In this document: piece after piece, positions 25,432-34,437 of the stretch | Numbering within the stretch: position 1 is the stretch's first letter | How the letters are laid out: every line of letters begins with the position of its first letter | From: JAIQFL01 sp035501495 | GTDB lineage: Bacteria; Acidobacteriota; Terriglobia; Bryobacterales; Bryobacteraceae | DNA: 64,000 bases | Direction: 5' to 3' | Assembly: GCA_035501495.1 (NCBI GenBank) | Contig: DATJWB010000120.1 | Span: 1-64,000, forward strand | Position numbers and translations under genes: made by a program | Notes under the pieces: generated by a model | Database searches by the model: none | What the model saw: the letters and a program-made list of their open reading frames with translations, nothing else | What the model was told of the DNA's origin: nothing

Positions 25432-28400
25432 CTACTGGTTGTTGGCGGCGCCTCCCCGCGCGGGCGCAGGCGCGGTGCCGCTGGCCTTCGCCTTCACACC
25501 TGCCCACCTGGCCATCAGAGACGCGTAGGCGGTTTCCTGCTGCGCACAGGCATCCAGTTGCGCCTTAGTCGGCGGCAACTCGGAACCCTGCATGCCTTGC
25601 ACCGCGCCGACCATCAAAGCGCCGATGTTGCCGAGATTCGGAGCCGGGGGAGGTTCAGGGGGCGCGCCAAAGCCTCCACCACCGCCGCCGCGTCCGCCGC
25701 GTCCACCGCCGCCTGCCCCGGCGACTTCCGCGGGAGCGAGGTCTTCAACCTGCTTGACGAGCGCATCGTTAGCCGCGGACTGCGCCCGCGATTTGAGTTT
25801 CGCCAGCAAGTCGCGAGCATCCTTATATGCCCCGGAGGCGGCCCGGGCGCGATTCTCCGCCTGGGAGGTCAGGGTGAAAATCTGCTGCACCTCGGGCGTG
25901 ATCTTCACACGCGGATCCATCTTCACGGTGATAGGCTGCGACTGGCTCTGGCCATTTACGGTGAGCCGTACCGTGTACGCACCGGGGGCCACCCAGGGGG
26001 CGGCGATCGGCGGATAGGTGCGATGCGGAACCGCGCCGCCGCCTCCACCGCCGCCTCGTCCACCGGCCGCTCCGCCGCCCGGCAGTGGATCGTAGTGGAG
26101 GTCCCAGGTGAAGCGGTGCATGCCGGCCGAGGTTTTCAGAACCTGCGGAGGCGCAGGCCAATAGAGCGGAAGGCCGCAATCGGGCGCCTGCGGGTTGGCC
26201 TGGCAAACCTTGTTGTATGCCGCTGGATTGGTTGCGGGATCCGGGCTCCGCACCGGATCGTTGCTGGAGTAGGTGCGGACCACCTTCCCCTGCGCGTCAA
26301 GGAACTCCAGCTTTACTTCGCTGGTGGAGGCTGTCAGGTAATAGTCGATGATGGCGCCGGGCGGGGGATTCTCGCCCGCCGGCAACTCGGGCGGCCAGGG
26401 TGTCGGGTCGTTCGTGCCGAAGCGGATGCGGATGCCGATGGCAGGCTTGAACAGGTAGGCGTTGGATGCCGCGGCGGCCTCGGCAGCCTGGCGCAATGGC
26501 GTCACATCGTCCAGAATCCAGAAGCCCCGGCCGTGCGTGCCGGCCACGAGGTCGGAGCACATGCACGAAGCATCGTCTTTCACCTGGATGTCGCGCACGG
26601 AGATGGCGGGCATGTTGAGGCGCAGCGACTGCCAGTTGTCGCCATCGTCGAACGAGACCCAGACCTGGGTATCGGTGGCGGCATAGAGCAGGCCCTTCTT
26701 GCGGGGATCTTCGCGGATGGAGTTGGCGGGGGCGCCGCCCGCAATGCCGTGATTGATCTCGGTCCAGGTCTTGCCGCCATCGTGGGTCCGCCAGAAATGC
26801 GGGTTCATGTCGTCCAGGCGCAGGGTGTTGGCGGCGATGTAGGCGGTCTTGGTGTCGAAGTGGCCGGCCTCCATGTTGAAGATGCGGGTCCAGGGTTTGA
26901 TCTGCGGAGGGGTGACGTCGGTCCACTTCTCGCCGCCATCGGCGGTCACCTGCACCAGCCCATCGCCGGTGCCCGCCCAGAGCACATTGACGTCGAGAGG
27001 CGACGGTCCCAGCGCGGTGATGGAACCGGCCGGCGACGGGGTCACGCCGGAGGCGTATTTGCCGGCGTTGGCGGGAACGTCCCAGGTCTGGCGGGTCAGG
27101 TCGCCGCTGATCGCGGTCCAGCTATGGCCGCCGTTGGTAGTCTTCCAGACGCCGGCAGTGGCGAAGAACAGGACGTTGGGATCCTTGGGAGACCAGATGA
27201 GCGGCTGGGTGCGTACGGTGCGCGCGGGCGGCCCTTCGGACGCGGCCGCGCCACCTCGTCCCCCACGCCCGCCTCGGCCACCGGCGGTCGGACCAACCGC
27301 GGCCTTTTGGGCAGTGAGGCGGTTATAGACGCTGACCTTTCCGCCGTAGACGAGGTCCGGATTCTTGGGGTCGGGAGCGGCTTCGCCGTATTCTTCGATG
27401 CCTACGGGGTGCCAGTCGTGGAAGGTGATCTCGCCATCCATCCCGCGGCTGTCCACACAGGCGGAGCCGGAGTCCTGCTGCCCGCCGCAGAGGCGATACG
27501 GGAAGGCATTGTCGGCCGTGACGTGGTACATGGCGGCAGTCGGCTGGGTGTACCAGTTGCTCCACGACTCGCCGCGGTTGGCCGAGACCACCCCGCCCTG
27601 GTCGCTCACCAGCAGGATAATGTCGGGGAGGTTGGGATTGACCCAGCTCTTCTGATAGTCGTCGCCGCCCGGCGCCCCGCGCACGGCACTCCAGGTCAAT
27701 CCGCCGTCTTCGGTGCGCCAGAAGACGGTCGAGCAGCTATAGACGACTTTTTCGTCCTTGGGATCGACCGTGATGGTGGGCAGGTCGCCTCCGCCGATGC
27801 GGCCCAAAGGCCGGGCATCGGGCGGATGGCGCTGCGAGCCGGTCTCGGCTACGCGGGGATCGTCAGTGGCGAGGCTCCAGTGGTCGCCGCCGTCGGTGGT
27901 TTTGTAGAAGGCAATCGCGCCGCCTCCGCCACGGCCTCCGCGCCCTCCGCGGCCTCCGCCCGCAGGCGCGGCCTCTCCGCCGCCGCGAGCGCCGCCCGGC
28001 GGCGTGCCCACCGCCACGGTGGCATAGATGACCCGCGGATTGCTCGGCGCGATGGCGAGGTTAGCTTCGATGATGGGCGGCAGACCGCCGGTCAGTTGCT
28101 TCCAGGTGGTGCCTCCGTCGGTGGATTTGAAGATGCCGCCATCGGTGCCGCCAAATGCGCCGTTCTCCATGAAGCCCTGCTGTTGCTGCCAGAGCGCGGC
28201 GTAGATGGTGTTGGGATTGGTGGGGTCGATGCGCACATCGTTGCCGCTGACGTATTCGTCTTTGTAGAGCACCTTCTGGAAGGTGGCGCCGCCATCGGTG
28301 GAGCGGAAGATGCCGCGCTCGGGATTAGGCCCGTAGGGATGGCCGAGGGCCGCGACGAACAGGCGATTGGGGTCGCGGGGATCTACCTCGATGTTTGCGA

Positions 28401-28836
28401 TCATCAGCGAATCGCGGAGGCCGAGGTGCGTCCAGGTCTTGCCGCCATCGGTGGACTTGTACACACCGTCGCCGGTGGCGAGGTCGGGGCGGATGATTCC
28501 CGCGCCCGAGCCCACGTAGATGATGTCGGGATTGGAAGGCGCAACCGCGATCGCGCCGATGGAGCCGGTGCTCTGGCTATCGAAGAGAGGCACCCAGGTG
28601 GAGCCGAAGTCGGTGGAGCGCCAGACGCCGCCGTTGTCGAAGCCGATGTAGAAGACGTTGGGCTGGCTGGGCACTCCCGAAAGCGCCCGTGCGCGCCCCG
28701 CCCGGGGAGGTCCGATGGAGCGCCAGTGCATTTCGGAGTACAGCCGGGAATCGAGCGTTTGGGCCGATGACAGCAAGGGCAGGGCCAGCAGGCCAATGAG
28801 AGTCAGGCAGCGTACGCGTACACGACGAATAGGCAA
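25432..28836 (-). CDS. Exported BNR/sortilin-like beta-propeller protein
   Basis: 1134 residues with a signal peptide (LTLIGLLALPLLSSAQ). The first 800 residues contain many Asp-box (BNR) repeats of the S-x-D-x-G-x-T-W form, such as GVWRSTDFGSTWV, GVYKSTDGGKTWT, GIFRSTDGGATFQ, FWRTEDGGLTWS and VWKTTNGGHSWT. These form one or two beta-propellers like the VPS10/sortilin and glycosidase families. A C-terminal Ig-like plus helical region follows. Gly/Arg/Pro-rich loops (for example GGRGGRGGRGGGG) sit between blades. The family is greatly expanded in acidobacteria and is usually annotated as a glycosyl hydrolase, but no catalytic residues are evident; surface binding or polysaccharide recognition is as likely. 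Its antisense strand is also open for 1116 codons (see rejected items). Confidence 0.85.
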   Translation of the reverse strand: MPIRRVRVRCLTLIGLLALPLLSSAQTLDSRLYSEMHWRSIGPPRAGRARALSGVPSQPNVFYIGFDNGGVWRSTDFGSTWVPLFDSQSTGSIGAIAVAPSNPDIIYVGSGAGIIRPDLATGDGVYKSTDGGKTWTHLGLRDSLMIANIEVDPRDPNRLFVAALGHPYGPNPERGIFRSTDGGATFQKVLYKDEYVSGNDVRIDPTNPNTIYAALWQQQQGFMENGAFGGTDGGIFKSTDGGTTWKQLTGGLPPIIEANLAIAPSNPRVIYATVAVGTPPGGARGGGEAAPAGGGRGGRGGRGGGGAIAFYKTTDGGDHWSLATDDPRVAETGSQRHPPDARPLGRIGGGDLPTITVDPKDEKVVYSCSTVFWRTEDGGLTWSAVRGAPGGDDYQKSWVNPNLPDIILLVSDQGGVVSANRGESWSNWYTQPTAAMYHVTADNAFPYRLCGGQQDSGSACVDSRGMDGEITFHDWHPVGIEEYGEAAPDPKNPDLVYGGKVSVYNRLTAQKAAVGPTAGGRGGRGGRGGAAASEGPPARTVRTQPLIWSPKDPNVLFFATAGVWKTTNGGHSWTAISGDLTRQTWDVPANAGKYASGVTPSPAGSITALGPSPLDVNVLWAGTGDGLVQVTADGGEKWTDVTPPQIKPWTRIFNMEAGHFDTKTAYIAANTLRLDDMNPHFWRTHDGGKTWTEINHGIAGGAPANSIREDPRKKGLLYAATDTQVWVSFDDGDNWQSLRLNMPAISVRDIQVKDDASCMCSDLVAGTHGRGFWILDDVTPLRQAAEAAAASNAYLFKPAIGIRIRFGTNDPTPWPPELPAGENPPPGAIIDYYLTASTSEVKLEFLDAQGKVVRTYSSNDPVRSPDPATNPAAYNKVCQANPQAPDCGLPLYWPAPPQVLKTSAGMHRFTWDLHYDPLPGGGAAGGRGGGGGGGAVPHRTYPPIAAPWVAPGAYTVRLTVNGQSQSQPITVKMDPRVKITPEVQQIFTLTSQAENRARAASGAYKDARDLLAKLKSRAQSAANDALVKQVEDLAPAEVAGAGGGGRGGRGGGGGGFGAPPEPPPAPNLGNIGALMVGAVQGMQGSELPPTKAQLDACAQQETAYASLMARWAGVKAKASGTAPAPARGGAANNQ

Positions 28837-28929
28837 GGTTGGAAGTCTCCTGATTTCACCGAGTGTAATACGATTCGGATAGTGGGGGGTAGAAATCGGT
28901 CCCCGAGTCGGACCCGGGCCCGTCTGAAC

Positions 28930-29910
28930 TCAATGCCCTTTCTTCTGCGCGAAATTCCAGGCGTGGGCCACGATGGTCTTCAGGTCCGCATACGCAGGCT
29001 TCCAGCCCAACTTGCTCTTCAGCCTGTCGGGAGCCGCGACCAGGCTGGCCGGGTCGCCGTCCCGCCTCACTCCGAACACGTACGGCACCTTCTTTCCGGT
29101 GACTTCTTCGGCGGCGTGGATCAGTTCCAGGACGGAGTTGCCCGTGCCGGTGCCTACGTTGAAGCGGTCCGAGGCGCCGCCCGCGAGCAGGTACTCCACC
29201 GCGAGGATGTGGGCCTGCGCCAGATCGTCCACGTGAACGTAGTCGCGGACGCAGGTGCCGTCGGGTGTGTCGTAATCGTTGCCGAAAACCGTGACCGGCT
29301 TGCCCGTGATCACGGCGTCGAGCACCAGCGGAATCAGGTGCGTCTCAGGCTCGTGCTCCTCTCCGAGGCGGCCTTCCGGATCGGCTCCGGCGGCATTGAA
29401 ATAGCGCAACGCGACGCTGGTCACGTGATGGATCTGGTCGAACCACCGCAGCATGGTCTCCACCATCACCTTCGATTCGCCGTAGGGGTTCACCGGCTGG
29501 ATGGGAAAGCTCTCGAGAATCGGCACGGCGTGCGGATTGCCGTACACCGCCGCGGTAGATGAGAAGACGATGTGCTTCACTCCGGTCTGCCGCATGGCGG
29601 TGAGCAACGAGAGCGATCCGCCCACATTGTTGGCGAAGTACTGCTGCGGCTCGCGCATCGACTCTCCCACGCTGATGAACGCCGCAAAATGGATCACCGC
29701 TTCGCACGCGGTCTGCCGCATCAGCTCCGCGAGCGCGTTGGTCTCCTGCAGGCTCAAGCGGTAGAGCCGGCCTGGTGGAACATTGTGGCGGAACCCCTTG
29801 GACAGATCATCGACCACCGCGACGTCGTATCCCTGCTCGAGCAACAACCGGACGGTGTGGGAACCGATATAACCCGCGCCGCCGGTCACCAGAATTCTAC
29901 GAGAGCTCAC
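28930..29910 (-). CDS. galE: UDP-glucose 4-epimerase
   Basis: 326 residues from the GTG at 29910, chosen because the NAD-binding strand RRILVTGGAGYIGSHTVRLL begins there and a promoter ends six bases before it. The extended SDR catalytic triad is present (VFSSTAAVYG Ser, then YGESK Tyr-Lys). Other family marks are NVGTGTGNSVLELI and the substrate loop FNAAGADPEGRLGEEHEPET. It interconverts UDP-glucose and UDP-galactose for surface polysaccharide or galactose use. The start codon lies 28 bases from the divergent ThDP enzyme gene, and the promoter's -35 overlaps that gene's ATG. Confidence 0.95.
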   Translation of the reverse strand: MSSRRILVTGGAGYIGSHTVRLLLEQGYDVAVVDDLSKGFRHNVPPGRLYRLSLQETNALAELMRQTACEAVIHFAAFISVGESMREPQQYFANNVGGSLSLLTAMRQTGVKHIVFSSTAAVYGNPHAVPILESFPIQPVNPYGESKVMVETMLRWFDQIHHVTSVALRYFNAAGADPEGRLGEEHEPETHLIPLVLDAVITGKPVTVFGNDYDTPDGTCVRDYVHVDDLAQAHILAVEYLLAGGASDRFNVGTGTGNSVLELIHAAEEVTGKKVPYVFGVRRDGDPASLVAAPDRLKSKLGWKPAYADLKTIVAHAWNFAQKKGH

Positions 29911-29916
29911 CGTCCG

Positions 29917-29945
29917 ATTGTAGTAGCATGGCGGTTCTATGCCAA
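29917..29945 (-). promoter_or_regulatory. Sigma-70-type promoter of galE, predicted leaderless
   Basis: On the minus strand TTGGCA (29945-29940), a 17-base spacer and TACAAT (29922-29917) form a near-consensus promoter. Six bases separate TACAAT from the galE GTG, so transcription should begin at about the start codon. No Shine-Dalgarno sequence fits in the space. The -35 overlaps the ATG of the divergent ThDP enzyme gene. Confidence 0.6.
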
Positions 29946-31600
29946 ATGGCGCGGAGCTGTTTGTGCAGACCATCGCGCGGCTGGGGATCGACACGGTCTT
30001 CACGCTGGTGGGCGATCATCTGAACGAGGTCCTGGTGGCGGCCGCGCGCAGCGGGATCCGGGTCGTGGATATGCGGCATGAGTCGGGCGTCACCCATGCT
30101 GCCGACGCCTGGGCGCGGATCCATCGCAAGCCGGCCCTTTCGCTGGTGACGGGCGGTCCGGGCCACACCAATTCGCTGACGGGGGTCGCGACGGCGAACC
30201 TGGCCGGGAGTCCGCTGATCGCCGTGAGCGGCGGCCGCCCCGGCACCATGGCGCACCGGCAGGCGTTTCAGGATATCGACCAGGTGGCGATGGCGCGGCC
30301 GGTGGTGAAATGGGCGGCCGAACCGCCCACCGCATCGGAGATCCCGTTTTACCTGGAGCGCGCGTATACAGTAGCGAACGCCGGCCGAAAAGGCGCGGTT
30401 CATCTGACCATTCCCGTAAACCTGTTCACCGGCCCCGCCCAGTCCTTGCCGCCAAATCCCCAACCCCCGACCCCTAATCCCCAACCCCCGCTTCTTGCCC
30501 CGCAACCCCTGCTTCAACTGTTGCGCGCGGCGCGGCGTCCCGTGGCGATTGCCGGAAGCGGCGTCTGGTGGTCGCGCGCGGAAGATGCCTTGCGGCGATT
30601 CGTGGAGCTGACATCGATTCCGCTCTACACCATCACCATGGGCCGCGGAACCGTCCCCGACGATCATCCTCTGTCAATGGGCTATGCCGACCCGGCCCTC
30701 AATTACGCCGTCCACGATGCCTTTCGGGAAGCCGACCTGTTTCTGGTGATCGGCAAGCGGATCGACTACCGTCTGGCGATGGGCGGGCCGAGGCTGTTCC
30801 CGCCCGGTGCCCGCTTTGTGCAGATCGATATCCACGAAGAAGAACTGGGCCTCAATCGCCGACTGGACCTGGCGATTTGCGCCGACGCGCGCGCAGTCCT
30901 GGAAGCCGTGGTGGAGGCGGCCGGCCCGGATCGGTGGGAGCCGCTTCCGTGGCTCGAGCGGGTGCGTGAGCTGCGCCGGAGCTGGCAGGCCCGGCTCGCG
31001 CATTTCGCCTGCCAGGAATCCGGCGGGATTCATCCCGCGGCGTTCTTCCGCGAATTGCGCGAAGCTCTGCCGCCGGATGCCTTGTACTCCTGGGACGGCG
31101 GGGATTTCACGCATTGGGGCCGCACCATCCTGCCGGCCCGCGAGGGCGGCGGATGGCTCCGCCTGGGGCCCTTGGGCACCATCGGGTCGGCCCTGCCGAA
31201 CAGCCTGGCGCTCCAACTGGCGCATCCCGCGAGGCGGGTGGTGGCCATCAGTGGGGATGGCGCTTTGGGGTTTTACCTTGCCGAGATGGATACCGCCGTA
31301 CGGCACCGCTTGCCTATCATTCTGATCGTGGGCAACGACGCAGGCTGGGGGCTCGAGCGCGAACTCCAGTCGGCCGCGAATCCGGGCGGCGTCACGGTAG
31401 GGTGCGAGTTGCGGCCGGCCCGATACGACCTTATGATGAAAGCGTTCGGCGGTGAGGGCGAGACCATCGAACAGCTCGATCAGGTGAAGCCTGCGGTCGA
31501 GCGCGCGATGGTGTCGCGCTCGCCGTACTGCCTCAACGTGAGGATCGCGGGCGTGCGCTCGCCGTTCACGGACTGGCAGATCGCGGGTAAGAAGAAGTGA
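29939..31600 (+). CDS. Thiamine-diphosphate-dependent enzyme, acetolactate synthase/benzoylformate decarboxylase-like
   Basis: 553 residues with the three ThDP domains: N-terminal pyrimidine-binding domain (1-165, VVDMRHESGVTHAADAWAR carrying the activating Glu), central domain (195-330) and C-terminal diphosphate-binding domain with AISGDGALGFYLAEMDTAVR (near 437) and IVGNDAGWG. It is close to acetolactate-synthase-like proteins and oxalyl-CoA/benzoylformate decarboxylases. The reaction is a 2-keto acid decarboxylation or ligation, otherwise unassigned. The linker after the first domain (about 172-190, PPNPQPPTPNPQPPLLAPQP) is encoded by the C-rich repeat at 30452. The stop overlaps the next start (GTGA), so the downstream exported protein is coupled. 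Confidence 0.88.
   Translation: MPNGAELFVQTIARLGIDTVFTLVGDHLNEVLVAAARSGIRVVDMRHESGVTHAADAWARIHRKPALSLVTGGPGHTNSLTGVATANLAGSPLIAVSGGRPGTMAHRQAFQDIDQVAMARPVVKWAAEPPTASEIPFYLERAYTVANAGRKGAVHLTIPVNLFTGPAQSLPPNPQPPTPNPQPPLLAPQPLLQLLRAARRPVAIAGSGVWWSRAEDALRRFVELTSIPLYTITMGRGTVPDDHPLSMGYADPALNYAVHDAFREADLFLVIGKRIDYRLAMGGPRLFPPGARFVQIDIHEEELGLNRRLDLAICADARAVLEAVVEAAGPDRWEPLPWLERVRELRRSWQARLAHFACQESGGIHPAAFFRELREALPPDALYSWDGGDFTHWGRTILPAREGGGWLRLGPLGTIGSALPNSLALQLAHPARRVVAISGDGALGFYLAEMDTAVRHRLPIILIVGNDAGWGLERELQSAANPGGVTVGCELRPARYDLMMKAFGGEGETIEQLDQVKPAVERAMVSRSPYCLNVRIAGVRSPFTDWQIAGKKK
30452..30511 (+). repeat. CCCCAACCCCC-type repeat inside the ThDP enzyme gene
   Basis: CCCCAACCCCCGACCCCTAA and CCCCAACCCCCG units run in frame through codons 172-191. 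The sequence matches the right arms of the hairpins at 35325 and 50870. It falls at the boundary between two domains, so it probably forms a flexible Pro/Gln linker. Confidence 0.7.
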
Positions 31601-32391
31601 GGCCGCTGGCCATTACTGTCGGGCTTCTGCTGGGCGGCGGCCTGCTTTACGGGCAGGACCTTCCTCAATGGGTGCTGCAGCTCTCCCGCGTGAAACGCCA
31701 GGCCAGGGCGGAGTTTGAGCGCCTCCCGGACTTCGCTTGCATCGAGACCATCAACCGCTTCCAGATGCGGCCCAACACCTCGGTTTTCAAGCCTGTGGAT
31801 ACGATCCGGCTGGAGGTGGCGTTCGTCGGGAACCAAGAACTGGTCGCACCCCCGGGAGGGACGGTGGGATTTCAGGACATAGACCTGCGGCGTTTCACGT
31901 ATGGCGGCGTGATGGGAACGGGAGTCTTCTCGGCAGTGGCGCGCAACCTCTTTGTAAACGATAACGGCCGGACGACCGGCATGGAGGAGGACAGGGTTCT
32001 GGATCGTCCGGCTCTGAAATTCCATTTCGTGATTCCGGTGAATCAGTCCGGCTACACACTGAACTCGAGCGCCGGATCCGGACTGGTCGGCCTCGAGGGA
32101 TTTTTCTGGGCGGACGCGGAGACCCTGCAACTGCTGCGCATCGAAGAGCATGCGGTGGATATTCCCGCGGGATTGAATTTTCAGGAGACCTCGACCACGG
32201 TGGACTACGCCAAGGTGCGGATCGGCTCCTCGGACGTACTTCTTCCCCGAACGGCTGAGACCCTGGTAGTCAATACCGACGGCTGGCGCGGCAGGAACGT
32301 CATCGAATTTGCCGGCTGCCGGGAGTATGTGGCCGAGACATCCATCCGCTTCGATACAGACACCCCACCCCCGCCTCCCAAAAAGAAATAA
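31597..32391 (+). CDS. Exported protein of unknown function
   Basis: 264 residues starting at the GTG at 31597, which overlaps the stop of the ThDP gene. A signal peptide (RPLAITVGLLLGGGLLYG) ends near residue 19. The mature part contains FACIETINRFQM, a long beta-rich region and a Pro/Lys tail (TPPPPPKKK). The ACIETINR-type segment followed by a beta-rich stretch is seen in exported acidobacterial proteins of unknown role, but I cannot name a family. Translational coupling to a cytoplasmic ThDP enzyme is odd and may be historical. It is probably periplasmic. Confidence 0.7.
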   Translation: MRPLAITVGLLLGGGLLYGQDLPQWVLQLSRVKRQARAEFERLPDFACIETINRFQMRPNTSVFKPVDTIRLEVAFVGNQELVAPPGGTVGFQDIDLRRFTYGGVMGTGVFSAVARNLFVNDNGRTTGMEEDRVLDRPALKFHFVIPVNQSGYTLNSSAGSGLVGLEGFFWADAETLQLLRIEEHAVDIPAGLNFQETSTTVDYAKVRIGSSDVLLPRTAETLVVNTDGWRGRNVIEFAGCREYVAETSIRFDTDTPPPPPKKK

Positions 32392-32915
32392 GACTAGCGG
32401 ATCCCGATTGCCGCAATCCCTACAGAACTAAAGTACTAAAAGACACTTATGTGTCAAAACGATGATTTGCGAGGACGGTTCGGCGTTATCAGATGTAAAC
32501 GAACGCTGACTCGGGGCAAGGCAATAACACGCGCAGGTTCGGACCATCGGGTGGAGCAAAGCCGGGGTACCCTCGAAAAGCCGAACTGCAGTTCCGGAAG
32601 AGGTGGCGTTTTCCTTGGTAAATGGCTTGTTTTCAATATCGGCAATGGGAACTACAGTTTCGATCTGGCAGGACTGTACGATGTGCCCGAATGGCTTTTC
32701 GAAGGGTACCAGAGCTCGAACGGCATTTTGGGTCGCAGGTTTGATTCAGGCGAACATCCGATGGACGCCAGTCACCGTATCTTATACAGAGCACGAAAAA
32801 TGCTTAGGGGGAAAAATCAGCGGAAAAAAGGTTGCACTCGGCCATCTTCGAGTGCTAGACTCGTCATGGCTGGTCTAGTACTAGTGGCCAGGTACAGGGT
32901 TATTGGAATACATCC
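32392..32915. other. AT-richer gap without a confident gene
   Basis: 524 bases of visibly lower GC than the neighbours. It holds a small palindrome GACAC-TTAT-GTGTC (32442-32455), with a T-run after it on the minus strand. On the plus strand an open frame of about 90 codons (32603-32878, reading VNGLFSISAMGTTVSIWQDC) has some PilZ-like beta character but no convincing motif. I treat it as possibly decayed coding sequence. Confidence 0.4.
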
Positions 32916-33350
32916 ATGCTGGCGAGCATATTAATCATTGCGTTTTCGCTTGCACTGCTGGCTTACTGGTTCCGGTATAGCTGTATTCTCCTGATGCGGA
33001 ACCAGCAAGAACTGGCCGAGGCATCGTGCGCGTCCACGGACAACCGTTTTAACGTGGGCGAGGTGCAGGCGGGGTTACAAACCGGCGAGCCGTTGGATGC
33101 TCTCTATGCGTCTTTGCAACGTGACTACCAGGTTCTTTCGTACCTGCTGGATCATGCGGCCGGACTGGAACTGGAGGCCTTCGAAGACCGCCTCCTGGTC
33201 TTGGATTATCGCGTGATGCATTTGTGGTACTGCCTGATCAAGACTGCCTTTCCCGTCCAGGCGCGAGCGGCCGTTACGGAGATGGCTGCGGTACTCGGCA
33301 TCCTGATCGGCAAGATCGATCAGCGCGCCGCGGTCCGTACCGAGGCGTAA
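32916..33350 (+). CDS. Small membrane-anchored protein of unknown function
   Basis: 144 residues with one N-terminal transmembrane helix (LASILIIAFSLALLAYWFRY). A soluble helical part follows, with QVLSYLLDHAAGLELEAFED and VMHLWYCLIKTAFPVQARAA. No known domain is visible. Codon use matches the neighbours, and the ATG has only a weak GGAAT ribosome site. It lies 78 bases upstream of the moxR operon on the same strand and could be its first gene, but a promoter-like TACAAT sits in the gap. Probably a bitopic inner-membrane protein. Confidence 0.65.
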   Translation: MLASILIIAFSLALLAYWFRYSCILLMRNQQELAEASCASTDNRFNVGEVQAGLQTGEPLDALYASLQRDYQVLSYLLDHAAGLELEAFEDRLLVLDYRVMHLWYCLIKTAFPVQARAAVTEMAAVLGILIGKIDQRAAVRTEA

Positions 33351-33428
33351 CCACGCCGGCACACGATTGGCCGGCGCCCACGATCTCTTTTTCACTCTTC
33401 CCTTTTTTGGCGCTCCGCGTGCTCTACA

Positions 33429-34430
33429 ATGAAGAACGTGGGTTCCGAAGCGACTCTCCAACTCGCCGTTGACCGGCTCAAATCTGTTCGTCGCGAAATC
33501 GCCAAAATCATCGTAGGCCAGGATGATGTCGTCGAAGGTGTGCTCATCTGCCTGCTCGCCGGAGGACACGTCCTCCTGGAGGGCGTTCCCGGCTTGGGCA
33601 AGACCACCCTTCTTCGCACGCTGGCGCGTACTCTGCAGTTGAAGTACTCACGCATCCAGTTCACGCCCGACCTGATGCCTGCCGACATCGTGGGCAGTAT
33701 GATCATCGACACCGAAGGTCACGGCAAGACCTTGCGCTTCCAGCCCGGCCCGATCTTCGCCCACCTGGTGCTCGCCGACGAGATCAACCGTGCCACGCCG
33801 AAGACGCAGTCGGCGCTCCTCGAGGCCATGCAGGAGCGTACCGTCACGAGCGGCACCACCACGCACGAACTGGAAGCGCCGTTCCTGGTGATGGCCACGC
33901 AGAACCCCATCGAAATGGAGGGGACCTATCCGCTTCCGGAAGCGCAGCTCGACCGCTTCCTGATGAAAATCCTGGTCACCTATCCTACCCGCGACGAACT
34001 CCACCGGATTGTCGAGCGCACCATTCAGCGGGAAGAGCAGGTGCCGGTGCCGGTCCTCGATCGGGACGCCATTCTGGAAGTCCGCTCGGTATGCCGCGAG
34101 ATAATGGTGGCTCCGCATGTGCAGGAGTATGCGATCCACCTGGTGATGGCCACCCAGCCCGAGCAGAAAGAGGCCCACGAGCTCTCGAAGAAGTACATTC
34201 GCTACGGCAGCTCGCCGCGCGGCGCCCAGGCGCTGGTGGAGTGCGGGCGCGTGGCGGCGCTCATCCGCGGACGCTTCCATCTCGCCATCGAAGACGTGCA
34301 GTCGGTGGCCGCGGCGGTGCTGCGGCATCGCATCATTCTCAATTTCGACGCGCATCACGACGGGCAGACGCCCGAGACGATTCTGCAAACCCTGATCAAG
34401 TCTGCAACCGCACAGACCTCCGTCGCGTAG
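33429..34430 (+). CDS. MoxR-family AAA+ ATPase
   Basis: 333 residues. AAA+ core: Walker A LLEGVPGLGKTTLLR, QFTPDLMPADIVGS, Walker B HLVLADEINRATPKTQSALL, sensor 1 FLVMATQNPIEMEGTYPLPE, and the C-terminal lid with YIRYGSSPRGAQAL. This is the MoxR subfamily, chaperones that work with von Willebrand factor A proteins, here encoded next. The ATG is at 33429. A TACAAT box overlapping the ATG would make the GTG at 33438 a leaderless alternative. DUF58 and two VWA membrane genes follow, giving the classic MoxR-DUF58-Bat operon. Confidence 0.95.
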   Translation: MKNVGSEATLQLAVDRLKSVRREIAKIIVGQDDVVEGVLICLLAGGHVLLEGVPGLGKTTLLRTLARTLQLKYSRIQFTPDLMPADIVGSMIIDTEGHGKTLRFQPGPIFAHLVLADEINRATPKTQSALLEAMQERTVTSGTTTHELEAPFLVMATQNPIEMEGTYPLPEAQLDRFLMKILVTYPTRDELHRIVERTIQREEQVPVPVLDRDAILEVRSVCREIMVAPHVQEYAIHLVMATQPEQKEAHELSKKYIRYGSSPRGAQALVECGRVAALIRGRFHLAIEDVQSVAAAVLRHRIILNFDAHHDGQTPETILQTLIKSATAQTSVA

Positions 34431-34437
34431 GTAAGGT

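Noticed and set aside
25420..28770. 1116-codon open frame antisense to the BNR gene
   Set aside because: It mirrors the opposite strand of a GC-rich gene whose Asp-box repeats avoid antisense stops. Its composition is Gly/Arg/Val/Ile with no motif, and the sense product is a clear family member.
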